Origin: Thermococcus sp.
GTDB taxonomy: Archaea > Methanobacteriota_B > Thermococci > Thermococcales > Thermococcaceae
Direction of reading: 5' to 3'
NCBI RefSeq assembly: GCF_027023865.1
Contig: NZ_JALVUC010000014.1
Span: forward strand, 1-64,000
Length of the DNA stretch: 64,000 bases
In this document: in pieces, positions 25,659-34,424 of the stretch
How positions within the stretch are numbered: the first letter of the stretch is position 1
Layout: every line of letters starts with the position of its first letter
Notes under the pieces: generated by a model
What the model was told of the DNA's origin: nothing
The model's input: only the letters and a program-made list of their open reading frames with translations
Database searches by the model: none
Made by a program: the position numbers and the translations under genes

Positions 25659-27548
25659 ATGACCGAAAAGTTAAATTACAAAGAACTCGGCCTCAGGGTC
25701 GGTCTTGAGATTCACAGGCAGTTGGACACGAGGAAGCTGTTCTCACCCGTCCCGAGCGAGTTCAGCGAGGAAGTTGACTTCACGTTTGAGAGGAAGCTTA
25801 GGCCGACGATAAGCGAGATGGGTGAGATTGATCCGGCCGCTTTAGAGGAGTTCAAGAAGGGAAAGAAATATATCTATCAAGGCAACTACAGGCTTACTGA
25901 CCTCGTTTACATGGACGAAGAGCCGCCGAGGGGGCCAGATACTGAGGCTCTCAAAGTTTCACTCCAGATAGGCTACCTTCTCAACGCTACCCCCGTTGAT
26001 GAGGTTCACTTCATGCGCAAGATCGTCATCGACGGCTCGAACGTTTCGGGCTTTCAGAGGACCGCGATAGTCGCAATGGATGGGAAGGTTGATACGCCGT
26101 GGGGAAGCGTTGGAATCCCAACCGTCTGCCTTGAGGAGGACGCGTGCAGAATTGTCGAGCGGAAGGAGAAGGAGGTAGTCTACCGCCTCGACCGCCTCGG
26201 TATTCCGCTGGTTGAGATAAGCACCACTCCGGACATACACCACCCGGAGCAGGCGAAGGTCGTTGCGAAGTATATAGGTGATGCCCTGAGGGCCACTAGA
26301 AAGGTCAAGCGCGGCCTTGGAACGATAAGGCAGGACCTCAACGTCTCGATTAAAGGCGGAGCAAGAGTTGAGATTAAAGGCGTCCAGGAGCTTGATATGA
26401 TACCCCTCATCATCGAGCGCGAAGTGGAAAGACAGTTGAACCTGCTCAAGATCAAGGACGAGCTTCTCGAGAGGGGAATTAGACCGGGGGACATTAAAGA
26501 AGAGTTCCACGACGTCACCGAAATCTTTGGTAACACGGGCTCAAAGATAATCGCGAGGGCAATAAAGAGCGGGGGTAAGGTGCTTGCCGTTAAGCTTCCG
26601 GGCTTCCGCGGGTTGATCGGCAGGGAGATACAGCCGGGCAGGCGCTTAGGTACCGAGATGGCAGACAGGGCAAAGAAGTATGTGAAGGGTATCTTCCACA
26701 TCGATGAACTGCCGAATTATGGAATTACAGAATTAGAGGTTAACGCGGTTATCGAAAAACTCGGACTTGGAGAGGACGACGCCTTCGTTCTGGTTGCGGC
26801 TGAGGAGGAAACCGCCAAGAAAGCCTTAGTAGAGGTCGTCAAGCGCGCTAAAGAGGTCATAGAAGGCGTTCCAGAGGAGACGAGGAGAGTCTTGCCCGAC
26901 GGCAATACGCAGTACATGCGTCCACTTCCTGGAAAAGCGAGGATGTATCCAGAGACGGATATACCGCCGATATTCATAACACCCGAGATGAGGGAGAGGA
27001 TAAAGGTGAACCTGCCGGAATTGCCCCAGGAGAGGGTTGAGCGCTTCGTCAAAGAATACAGAATTGATAGGAGTCTAGCTGAAACCCTTGTCAACGACGA
27101 GCGCGACGAACTCTTTGAGGAGCTTATTGGGAAGGGTCTCAAGCCTTCTCTGGTCGCTTCAATACTCGTCGTCGTCCTCAAGGGACTCAAAAAGGAGGCC
27201 CCGATAGAGAACCTCACCGAGGAGCACATTAGGGGGGCTTTTGAACTCTACCTTGAGGGCAGAATCGCCAAAGAGGCCTTTGAGGAGATATTCACGGAAC
27301 TCGCGAACAACCCTGGAAAGACAGCCCAAGAAGTGGCCGAGGAGAAGGGCCTAACCCTACTGGGTGAGGAAGAAGTAGAGAGGATAATCGATGAGGTCAT
27401 CCGGGGGAACATCGACGTCATAAAGGCAAAAGGCATGGGCGCGATAGGCATGATAATGGGAAGGGCAATGGCAAAGCTCCGCGGCAGGGCCGACGGAAAG
27501 CTCGTGAACATGCTGGTAAGGAAGAAGATCCAGGAGATAGCGGGCTGA
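25659..27548 (+). CDS. gatE: Glu-tRNA(Gln) amidotransferase subunit E
   Basis: A 629-residue GatE, the archaea-specific subunit that binds tRNA(Gln) and activates its glutamyl group. The N-terminal GatB-like cradle has [19 protein letters not shown] and [10 protein letters not shown]; an AspRS-like insert lies in the middle (about 280-400); the C-terminal YqeY-like tail domain ends near [16 protein letters not shown]. The ATG at 25659 follows GAGGTGATGACG; ATG codons at 25653 and GTG at 25650 are alternatives. It is co-translated with gatD. Confidence 0.95.
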   Translation: MTEKLNYKELGLRVGLEIHRQLDTRKLFSPVPSEFSEEVDFTFERKLRPTISEMGEIDPAALEEFKKGKKYIYQGNYRLTDLVYMDEEPPRGPDTEALKVSLQIGYLLNATPVDEVHFMRKIVIDGSNVSGFQRTAIVAMDGKVDTPWGSVGIPTVCLEEDACRIVERKEKEVVYRLDRLGIPLVEISTTPDIHHPEQAKVVAKYIGDALRATRKVKRGLGTIRQDLNVSIKGGARVEIKGVQELDMIPLIIEREVERQLNLLKIKDELLERGIRPGDIKEEFHDVTEIFGNTGSKIIARAIKSGGKVLAVKLPGFRGLIGREIQPGRRLGTEMADRAKKYVKGIFHIDELPNYGITELEVNAVIEKLGLGEDDAFVLVAAEEETAKKALVEVVKRAKEVIEGVPEETRRVLPDGNTQYMRPLPGKARMYPETDIPPIFITPEMRERIKVNLPELPQERVERFVKEYRIDRSLAETLVNDERDELFEELIGKGLKPSLVASILVVVLKGLKKEAPIENLTEEHIRGAFELYLEGRIAKEAFEEIFTELANNPGKTAQEVAEEKGLTLLGEEEVERIIDEVIRGNIDVIKAKGMGAIGMIMGRAMAKLRGRADGKLVNMLVRKKIQEIAG

Positions 27549-27594
27549 AGTGCCCGTTCTCTCCAGCTCTTTTGGTCTCCCTTCTTGAATGGTG

Positions 27595-28308
27595 TTAGTA
27601 AAGCCTCCTGAGTGACCTTATTGAGAGTAGAGTGAAGAGGAGCGTCATAAAGATCATGGTGAGGGCAGACGCTAAAGGAGGGACGACGTCGTAGTAGTAG
27701 AGTATTCCGTAGCGCAGGCCGTCAACGGAGTAAGTCATGGGCGTTACGAGGCCTATGGGCAGGAACCAGCGCGGGAAGAGCGTCAGCGAGGCTATCGCAC
27801 CGCTCGTGAACATCATTGGAAGTCTTATGATGTTGAGCCAGGTCATGACGTTTATCGGGTTGAATATCGCGAGAGAGATGTAAACTCCCATCGCCGCGAA
27901 GGTGAGGTTCGACAGGAGCAGGTTGAGGGTGGTTACTGAAACGCTCCAGAGGGGGTAGGTCATAAAGTGCAGAACGAGGAGGAGTGTTACCGTGCTCACC
28001 ATGAGGCCGAATATCGTCCCGACAAGGATTTTGGCGACTATTATCTCCCCGTAACTAACCGGTGAAAGGAGGAGCCGCTCAAATGTCCTCAGCCGGCGTT
28101 CGAATATTATCGATGAAGACACGAAGGAGGTAGTTCCAAAGAGGGCCGAGATGCTAACGAGTCCCGGGACAAGGTGATCTATATCACCGAATCTCGCTAT
28201 AAAGGCCAGGCTGAAGACCAAGGGAAAGATAAGCCCCCAGCTTATTGCACCCGGCTTTAACATGTACTCCTTAAGCTCCTTGACGATTATGGCGTAGACC
28301 TTCATCAT
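27595..28308 (-). CDS. ABC-2 type transporter permease
   Basis: A ~237-residue membrane protein with six hydrophobic segments and the ABC-2 signature GFLTPMTYSVDGLRY-like stretch (IGLVTPMTYSVDGLRYG). It is the channel of an exporter with the ATPase encoded just upstream. The last codons of the ATPase gene overlap the first of this gene; of the ATGs at 28317, 28308 and 28305, the latter two are best spaced from GGGGGATG. The substrate is not known. A lipid, drug or glycan would be typical for the family. Confidence 0.85.
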   Translation of the reverse strand: MMKVYAIIVKELKEYMLKPGAISWGLIFPLVFSLAFIARFGDIDHLVPGLVSISALFGTTSFVSSSIIFERRLRTFERLLLSPVSYGEIIVAKILVGTIFGLMVSTVTLLLVLHFMTYPLWSVSVTTLNLLLSNLTFAAMGVYISLAIFNPINVMTWLNIIRLPMMFTSGAIASLTLFPRWFLPIGLVTPMTYSVDGLRYGILYYYDVVPPLASALTMIFMTLLFTLLSIRSLRRLY

Positions 28309-29246
28309 AGTGGGCATCCCCCGCAGGCACAGCCCTTCTCGCCGTTTTCCTCCTCAGTCAGCTCGAGGAAGACCTCTTCTATGCTCGGCAGTTCGGTTGA
28401 GATGTGTAAAACCCTGAAGCCCAGCCCCCTCTTCAGTTCCTCGAGTTCATCCATGAAGGTATCAACGTCCTCAACCTTTAGAAGGAGTGAGTCTTCATCG
28501 AAGATCGGTGAGTATTCCTCAAGTGCGTGGATGATGGCGCTCTTCAACGGCTCAACCTTGAGCCTGACCCTAACCTCGCTCCCCACGAGCCTCCTGACCT
28601 CGTTCCTTCCACCTAGAGCCACTATCCTCCCGTGGTTGATTATCGCTATCCTGTGGGGGAGCGTCTCTGCCTCCACCATGTTGTGAGTCGTCAGAAAGAC
28701 CGTCCTTCCTGATACGTTTAGCACCCTCACCATCTCGCGAACCATCTTCGCAGAGCGGACGTCCAGGGCTATCGTCGGCTCGTCCATGAATATCACTGGG
28801 GGGTCATGGATTAGAGCGGCCACTATGCTGGCTCTCTTCTTGAAGCCGGAGCTGAGCTTTCCAAACTTTTTCTTGGCCGGGAGGTTGAAGTCCTTTATGA
28901 GCTTCGACACGTTCTCCATTGGGGCTTCATAGAGCCTCGCCAGAAAGCGGAGGTTCTCTTCGACTGTCAGCTCATCGTAGAGGTTTGAAACGTCCTGAAC
29001 GACCCCTATGCTCTTCTTAACCTTCACCTTTTCCTTCCTCACGTCGTAGCCGTTCACATAGGCCTCTCCCTCGGTTATCGTCGTCAGACTAGAGAGCATC
29101 CTGACCGTCGTCGTTTTTCCTGCACCGTTTGGGCCTAAGAAGCCGAATATCTCGCCCTTCCTGACCTCAAAGCTTATCCCGTCCACGGCAGTGAAGTCTC
29201 CGTAGCGCTTCGTCAGGTTGACTGCCCTTACTATCGGCTCGCTCAT
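28305..29246 (-). CDS. ABC transporter ATP-binding protein (ABC-2 type) with a cysteine-rich tail
   Basis: A 313-residue ATPase. Walker A GPNGAGKTTTVRML (about 37-50), signature motif KLSSGFKKRAS (note GFKKR instead of GQQQR) and Walker B VIFMDEPTIALD are present. A C-terminal extension ends in GCACGGCPL, a C-x-C-x2-C pattern that could bind a metal. It energises the permease downstream and follows the beta-propeller gene with an ATGA overlap, so the three form one operon. Confidence 0.88.
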   Translation of the reverse strand: MSEPIVRAVNLTKRYGDFTAVDGISFEVRKGEIFGFLGPNGAGKTTTVRMLSSLTTITEGEAYVNGYDVRKEKVKVKKSIGVVQDVSNLYDELTVEENLRFLARLYEAPMENVSKLIKDFNLPAKKKFGKLSSGFKKRASIVAALIHDPPVIFMDEPTIALDVRSAKMVREMVRVLNVSGRTVFLTTHNMVEAETLPHRIAIINHGRIVALGGRNEVRRLVGSEVRVRLKVEPLKSAIIHALEEYSPIFDEDSLLLKVEDVDTFMDELEELKRGLGFRVLHISTELPSIEEVFLELTEEENGEKGCACGGCPL

Positions 29247-30388
29247 TCTCTAAACTCCCTCCACAAAAGGTATCCAACGAGGACAAGCCCGACTGATATC
29301 CCCACCACAAGGGGGAGACCTGAAAGCCTGTAGGACGGTGCCTCCGTGGTTTCCGTTGGTGTAACCGTCCCGCTGAGGCGGAGGACGTCTATCGTCTCCC
29401 GGCAGTTCTCAAGGGAGTGATAGCCGTAGCCAACTGCCAGAAAGCTTGCGTCCCTGGCAATTCCAACGTTCTTAACGCTCCAGTTGAAGCTTGTGTCCCA
29501 CAGAACGGTTCCGTTCGGGGCGACGAATATCGCCTGCTTTGCACCTCCAGCTAAGAGGTATCCCCTGGCCGTTGATACCTGGAGCGTCGAGACGAGGAAC
29601 GGAACTTTATAAACCACGCTCCCGTTCGATGAGAGGAGAACCAGGCTCCCGATGTCTCCCCCAACCGCGACGTTCTCTCCATCGGAGTCGATGTAGCGGA
29701 CGAGGTTGTTGAAGTGCCTCATCCAGAGTTTCTTTCCACTCCACGATACCTTTCCAACGTCGCTCCAGCTGCCGTCCTTGGCCGTTACCCTGAGAAAGAT
29801 CCCACTGTTACTCCCTATTGCCTGGCGGACGTAGCCACCGAACGAGTCTGAGAAGAGTACCTTTCCCGAGAGGTTGAGAGCCTTGAGGGAGTTGTCAACA
29901 CCGACCGCTATCCTGTTCCCGTAGAGGTCAACGCTCCAAGTGTAGTTTCCAACCTTTTTCTCCCAGGCGAGCTTTCCATTCCTGAAGAGGTAAACGTAGC
30001 CTGAGCTGTCCCCCGCAACCACGATCTTTCCGTCCTTGGAAACGTCCACCTTTGTGATGGCACCTTTGGCCTTATACTCCCAGAGGAGGGTGCCGTTTGA
30101 ATTGAAATACTGTATCCATTTTCCCTCAGTTCCTATAACAAGATCGTTGTTGCCACTCAGTGCCGCAGTGTAGGATATTCCCCTAGTTGGTTTCTTGAAG
30201 ATGAGATAGCCGTTGGGCGAGAGAAGCTCGGCATAGTAGCCGAAGGCGAGGCCTATGTAACCGTTATCGTTGAGAGCCATGTCAAAGACTATACACTGGT
30301 CTGTGTAGGTCCATGTCCAGTTCACCTGAGCACTCGCAAACGGAATCACCGAGAGAAGGAGGAGAATGGCAAGTAAAGCTCTCTTCAT
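29243..30388 (-). CDS. secreted beta-propeller protein with C-terminal membrane anchor
   Basis: A 381-residue protein. A signal peptide (MKRALLAILLLLSVIPFASA) leads into repeated PQQ/WD-like blades (NGTLLWEYKAKG, NGKLAWEKKVGN, SGKKLWMRHFNN, NGTVLWDTSFNW). After a Thr-rich linker (TVTPTETTEAP) a single helix (LPLVVGISVGLVLVGYLLW) and REFRE anchor it in the membrane. It shares an operon with an ABC-2 exporter and may be its extracellular partner or sensor. The repeat sequence resembles the broken CGP-CTERM gene at 21179-22702, suggesting a shared family. Confidence 0.75.
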   Translation of the reverse strand: MKRALLAILLLLSVIPFASAQVNWTWTYTDQCIVFDMALNDNGYIGLAFGYYAELLSPNGYLIFKKPTRGISYTAALSGNNDLVIGTEGKWIQYFNSNGTLLWEYKAKGAITKVDVSKDGKIVVAGDSSGYVYLFRNGKLAWEKKVGNYTWSVDLYGNRIAVGVDNSLKALNLSGKVLFSDSFGGYVRQAIGSNSGIFLRVTAKDGSWSDVGKVSWSGKKLWMRHFNNLVRYIDSDGENVAVGGDIGSLVLLSSNGSVVYKVPFLVSTLQVSTARGYLLAGGAKQAIFVAPNGTVLWDTSFNWSVKNVGIARDASFLAVGYGYHSLENCRETIDVLRLSGTVTPTETTEAPSYRLSGLPLVVGISVGLVLVGYLLWREFRE

Positions 30389-30481
30389 TTTCTATCCCCA
30401 CTGAAGTTTGGTCAGGAGCTTAAAGAGTTAGTGATCCAAAAGGTCAACTAACTTTGCTCTTGTGGGAAAATAAGAGACATC

Positions 30482-31708
30482 TCAACGGCCCAGCTCCTTG
30501 TGAGCCTTCGCGAGGTGTTTAGCGGCTATAGCGGCCAAAAGTGAGAGTTCCCCAGCTAAGACCGCGCCGGCAACTATCTCCCCAAACTTCTTGGCGTTGC
30601 TCCCTGGAGGATCTCCTCCGCCGGCGACACCCATAATCGAGAGCGCTTCCCTCTGGGTTGGAACACGGGTTCCGCCGCCGACGGTTCCTATCTCAAGGCT
30701 CGGCATGGTTATGCTCATATAGAGGTCGCCCTCTGGAGTCACCTCAGCGAGGGTTATGCCGTGTGAGCCCTCGGTTATCTGAGCTTCGTCCTGACCTGTC
30801 GCCAGGAATATCGCCCCGACGATGTTTCCAAAGTGCGCGTTGAAGCCGTAGGAAGCGGCCTGGGCAGAACCGACGAGGTTTTTCCTGTAGTTGACCTCGG
30901 CTATGAGTTCTGGCGTCGTCTTCAGCTTCTTCCCTACTGTTTCTCTCGGAATTACCGCCTCGGCTATTACCGTTTTTCCCCTGCCCTCGATGAAGTTAAG
31001 GGCGTTGGGCTTCTTGTCGACGCAGAGGTTGCCAGAGAGAGCCAGATACTTAACGTCCGGGAACCTCTCCTCAATGGCCTTCATTATTTCCTCGCTGGAT
31101 ATGGTAACCATGTTCATACCCATTGCATCTCCAGTCTCGAACTCGAATCGGAGGTAGAGGTTGTTGCCAACTATAAAGGGCTTAACACCACGGAGCTTTC
31201 CGTGTTTAGTGACCGCGGAAACGACCTCCTCCTGGAGGTAGTTGAGGTTGTCCTTAACCCAATCCGCTACCTCCCTCGCGCGCCTCGCGTCTGGACATTT
31301 AAGGAGCGGCGCGCGGGCCATTTTATCGGCTATAATGGTGGTTTTAACCCCCCCGGCCTCCGTCAGTGCGGAACAGCCACGGTTGACACTTGCCACCAGA
31401 GCGCCTTCCGTTGTTGCCAGTGGAATGTAGAACTCCCCCTTTGCATATTCGCCATTGATTTTGAGCGGTCCGGCGACACCCATCGGTATCTGAACCACTC
31501 CAATCATGTTCTCGATGTTCTTGCCTATGAGTCTGTTTGGATCAACCGAGTAATGCCCGATGTCCCCGAGGCTCACGCCGAGCTTCTTCTCGAGTGCCTT
31601 CCTCCTTATTTCAGTGGCGAGCCTCTTGTCACCATTCGTGTACTTCTCAACTTGGTGGAGCTTTACCTCTCCGCTTGCGACCTTCTCAACCAGCTCCTCA
31701 AACTCCAT
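30482..31708 (-). CDS. hmgA: hydroxymethylglutaryl-CoA reductase (class I)
   Basis: A 408-residue class I HMG-CoA reductase that makes mevalonate for archaeal isoprenoid lipids using NADPH. Family motifs include ENMIGVVQIPMGVAGPL, EGALVASVNRGC with the catalytic glutamate, DAMGMNMV, GNLCVDKKPNALN with the catalytic lysine, and GQDEAQ; the C-terminal histidine lies in AKHLAKAHKE. The frame extends 12 codons upstream, but the ATG at 31708 follows CGGAGGTGTGGTT. It lies 20 bases after the MinD-like gene and is probably co-transcribed with it. Confidence 0.95.
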   Translation of the reverse strand: MEFEELVEKVASGEVKLHQVEKYTNGDKRLATEIRRKALEKKLGVSLGDIGHYSVDPNRLIGKNIENMIGVVQIPMGVAGPLKINGEYAKGEFYIPLATTEGALVASVNRGCSALTEAGGVKTTIIADKMARAPLLKCPDARRAREVADWVKDNLNYLQEEVVSAVTKHGKLRGVKPFIVGNNLYLRFEFETGDAMGMNMVTISSEEIMKAIEERFPDVKYLALSGNLCVDKKPNALNFIEGRGKTVIAEAVIPRETVGKKLKTTPELIAEVNYRKNLVGSAQAASYGFNAHFGNIVGAIFLATGQDEAQITEGSHGITLAEVTPEGDLYMSITMPSLEIGTVGGGTRVPTQREALSIMGVAGGGDPPGSNAKKFGEIVAGAVLAGELSLLAAIAAKHLAKAHKELGR

Positions 31709-31728
31709 AACCACACCTCCGTGAAAAA

Positions 31729-32472
31729 TCAGCCGAACATCCATTCCTCAAGAACTTTGCCGGTCTCCATGAACGCTAGGGCTGCATCGCTACTGGGGGC
31801 GTATTTCAGAACCGGAATCCCTGCGTTTATCGACTCTGGAACAGCGTTGTCAAAGGGTATCCATCCAAGAACAGGAACGTCAAGGTCCTCCTCAACGGCG
31901 TCTATTATTTTATCCACTACGTCCTCCGACTCGCGCACCTTGTTCAGAACGACCCCAATGTTCAGGTTGTATCTGTCTCCGAGGGCCTTGAGCTTTTCTA
32001 TCTCGTTTTTAACCATAATCTCAAAGGAGTATATTGGAGAGCGCTCTATCTCGACGACGATTATCTGGTAGTTAGCCAGCTCAAACGTGGGGAGGGTGTC
32101 GAAGGGTATGCCCGTTGGGGAGTCGACAAAGACTATCCCGAACTTGTATTTTACCCTGTCGAGTATCTCTACGAGCCGCTTGGGGGATATACCGAGGACA
32201 TCCTGGAGCTGTGTACTTCCGGGCATGACATGAACGCCGGTCTCGGGGTGTTTGTAAATTGCCCACTCTGGGTCTACGTTGGGGTCCTTTAGAAGGGAGT
32301 GCACGGTGTACTTGACCGTATCGAGGGAGAAGTGGAACCCAAGGTTCGGGAGGTAAAGGTCGCCGTCGACGTCCAGCACGCGGTACTCCCGCATGGCAAG
32401 ATAGGTACTTAAGTTTGCGGTAGTCGTGGTTTTACCTGCACCCCCCCTCCCCGTCACTACCACCAGCGCCAT
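31729..32472 (-). CDS. MinD/ParA-family ATPase
   Basis: A 247-residue P-loop ATPase of the MinD/ParA (deviant Walker A) class. The loop reads TGRGGAGKTTTTANL at about 7-21; the signature lysine of the usual KGGxGKT is arginine here. VDGDLYLPNLG and VFVDSPTGIPFDT form switch I and Walker B. No membrane-targeting amphipathic helix is obvious at the C-terminus. Roles in the family range from cell-division placement to partition and metal-cluster handling; none is shown here. It is the first gene of an apparent two-gene operon with hmgA, behind a TATA-like CCTTATAATG (32507-32516, minus strand). Confidence 0.82.
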   Translation of the reverse strand: MALVVVTGRGGAGKTTTTANLSTYLAMREYRVLDVDGDLYLPNLGFHFSLDTVKYTVHSLLKDPNVDPEWAIYKHPETGVHVMPGSTQLQDVLGISPKRLVEILDRVKYKFGIVFVDSPTGIPFDTLPTFELANYQIIVVEIERSPIYSFEIMVKNEIEKLKALGDRYNLNIGVVLNKVRESEDVVDKIIDAVEEDLDVPVLGWIPFDNAVPESINAGIPVLKYAPSSDAALAFMETGKVLEEWMFG

Positions 32473-32565
32473 TCCTCAACCCCCTTGTCCAGAAGGAATT
32501 ATCAAAATTCATTATAAGGTTTCCGCTCTTTTCGGCAAACCGCCGACACTCTGGAGGATTTTCAC

Positions 32566-32579
32566 AAAAGGTTTATATC
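32566..32579 (+). promoter_or_regulatory. promoter of threonine dehydrogenase
   Basis: AAAAGGTTTATATC is a strong BRE/TATA. The start of transcription is predicted near 32598, 26 bases before the ATG at 32624. Confidence 0.7.
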
Positions 32580-32623
32580 GATTCCGTTCAGATAGGGATT
32601 GTAAAGTTTAGGAGATGATCGCC

Positions 32624-33676
32624 ATGGCCGAAAAGATGCCAGCCATAATGAAAACCAAGCCCGCCTACGGTGCCGAACTGGTTGAGGTTGACGTCCCCAA
32701 GCCCGGTCCGGGAGAGGTTCTCATAAAGGTTCTCGCGACGACTATCTGCGGAACCGACCTGCACATCTACGAGTGGAACGAGTGGGCGCAGAGCAGGATC
32801 AAGCCGCCCCAGATCATGGGACACGAGGTGGCTGGAGAGGTCATAGAGGTCGGTCCCAACGTTGAAGACCTCCAGGTTGGTGACTATATAAGCGCGGAGA
32901 CACACATCGTCTGCGGTAAATGCTACACCTGCCGGCACAACCGTTACCACGTCTGCCAGAACACCAAGATATTCGGCGTTGACATGGATGGCGTTTTCGC
33001 CGAGTACGCTATCGTTCCAGTCAGGAACGCCTGGAAGAACCCGAAGGGTATGAAGCCGGAGCATGCCGCCCTTCAAGAACCCCTAGGAAACGCTGTTGAT
33101 ACCGTCTTGGCTGGCCCAATAGCGGGAAGGAGCACCCTCATCACAGGAGCAGGTCCGCTTGGACTCCTCGGGATAACCGTCGCGAAGGCGAGTGGTGCCT
33201 ATCCCGTAATTGTGAGCGAACCGAGTGAGTACAGAAGAACGCTCGCCAAGAAGGTCGGTGCCGACTACGTCATCAACCCGTTTGAGGAAGACCCAGTTAA
33301 AGCAGTAATGGACATAACTGATGGCGCCGGCGTTGAGGTCTTCCTTGAGTTCAGTGGGGCACCGAAGGCCCTCGAGCAGGGCTTAGCGGCGACTACCCCG
33401 GGAGGGAGGGTTTCCCTGCTCGGCCTTTACCCGAGGGATGTCACGCTCGACTTCAACAACCTTATAATCTTTAAGGCCCTTGAAATTCACGGCATAACCG
33501 GCAGGCACCTCTGGGAGACATGGTACACCGTCTCGAGCCTTATCCAGAGCGGAAAGCTTAAGCTCGACGAGGTCATAACCCACAGATACAACGGCTTTGA
33601 TAAATTTGAGGAAGCTTTTGAACTGATGCGCGCCGGCAAGACCGGAAAGGTCGTCTTCTTCCCGCACAAAAAGTGA
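32624..33676 (+). CDS. tdh: L-threonine 3-dehydrogenase
   Basis: A 350-residue zinc-dependent medium-chain dehydrogenase that oxidises L-threonine to 2-amino-3-ketobutyrate with NAD+. Length matches the studied Thermococcus and Pyrococcus enzymes. Catalytic zinc ligands appear in [12 protein letters not shown] and MGHEVAGEV; the structural zinc loop is [15 protein letters not shown]; the NAD-binding fold has [10 protein letters not shown]. The reading frame begins at 32615, but the ATG at 32624 after GGAGATGAT gives the usual N-terminus ([10 protein letters not shown]). A T-rich tract (TTTCTTTTTCTTTT, 33681-33694) follows as terminator. Confidence 0.95.
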   Translation: MAEKMPAIMKTKPAYGAELVEVDVPKPGPGEVLIKVLATTICGTDLHIYEWNEWAQSRIKPPQIMGHEVAGEVIEVGPNVEDLQVGDYISAETHIVCGKCYTCRHNRYHVCQNTKIFGVDMDGVFAEYAIVPVRNAWKNPKGMKPEHAALQEPLGNAVDTVLAGPIAGRSTLITGAGPLGLLGITVAKASGAYPVIVSEPSEYRRTLAKKVGADYVINPFEEDPVKAVMDITDGAGVEVFLEFSGAPKALEQGLAATTPGGRVSLLGLYPRDVTLDFNNLIIFKALEIHGITGRHLWETWYTVSSLIQSGKLKLDEVITHRYNGFDKFEEAFELMRAGKTGKVVFFPHKK

Positions 33677-33739
33677 GGGATTTCTTTTTCTTTTCCAGTT
33701 CTGGCGAAGGCATTAAATATCAAAAACCCAACTCTTAAA

Positions 33740-33942
33740 ATGGGTGTGAAAATGGAAGGGGTTGAGTACATATACGATGAACATGGGCGAATTAAGGGGG
33801 TCATAGTACCCCCTGAGCTGTGGGAGCGTTTGAAAGGCTGGCTTTTGAACCTTCCAAGTACAGGGGTATATACCGAAACAAAAAGGGCCTCAAAGAGAGC
33901 CTGCGGGAGCTGAAGGAGGGATGGGAGGGGGATTTCTGGTAG
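33740..33942 (+). pseudogene. vapB: frameshifted VapB-type antitoxin gene
   Basis: From the ATG at 33740 (or 33752) the frame reads VEYIYDEHGRIKGVIVPPELWERL, a common Thermococcales antitoxin start. Near 33838-33846 the sense shifts to another frame, which reads FEPSKYRGIYRNKKGLKESL and ends with EGWEGDFW at the TAG in 33940-33942. One base has been lost, or two gained. Repaired it would be about 67 residues and overlap the toxin start by 22 bases, the normal layout. The antitoxin is probably non-functional, like its partner. Confidence 0.8.
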
Positions 33943-34337
33943 ACACAAACATCCTCATCTACTACCTCGCCGATGCTCTACCCCGTGAGGAGTTACTGAG
34001 GAGTTACCGAAAATTGAGGAAATTCTTCGCGAGAGCTTCAACATCTCGATAATAACGAAAATAGAGTTCTTGGGCTGGAAAGGGCACACTCCGGAGGGAT
34101 TCGAAAAGTCCAAGGAATTCATTAGCTTCGCCCATGTAATACCTCTAACCGATGAAATAGCAGACCTTGTCATCGAATTAAGGAGAAGGAAGAAGATGAA
34201 ACTTCCAGATGCAGTTATAGCCGCAACAGCCCTAAGATATGGTCTCACACTCATAACGAGGAACGTTGAGGACTTTTGAGGACTTCAAAAGTATCGATGG
34301 ACTTGAGATTTACAACCCGTTCGGGAGGGTTGACTAG
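33921..34337 (+). pseudogene. vapC: VapC-type PIN-domain toxin gene broken by two tandem duplications
   Basis: The start MGGGFLVDTNILIYYLAD is that of a PIN RNase. An 11-base unit (TGAGGAGTTAC) is repeated at 33986-33996 and 33997-34007, shifting the frame; the correct frame then reads LPKIEEILRESFNISIITKIEFLGW through LPDAVIAATALRYG and LITRNVEDF. A second, 10-base unit (TTGAGGACTT) is repeated at 34266-34275 and 34276-34285 and shifts it again, after which KSIDGLEIYNPFGRVD ends at 34337. Removing both duplicates restores exactly 131 residues with all four acidic PIN residues (D8, E, D, D). The gene is inactive as it stands. Confidence 0.88.
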
Positions 34338-34424
34338 AAAAGGTAGCTCGCTCTTGTTCTTAGTCTTAAAACTTACCGCAATTCTCTTAAGTTCTCCCTC
34401 TCATTCACACCGGGAGGTGGCATC

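Noticed and set aside
30833-32071. 412-codon plus-strand frame across hmgA and the MinD-like gene
   Set aside because: It is antisense to two clearly recognised enzymes and spans their junction; its protein is rich in residues expected from the reverse complement of their biased codons.
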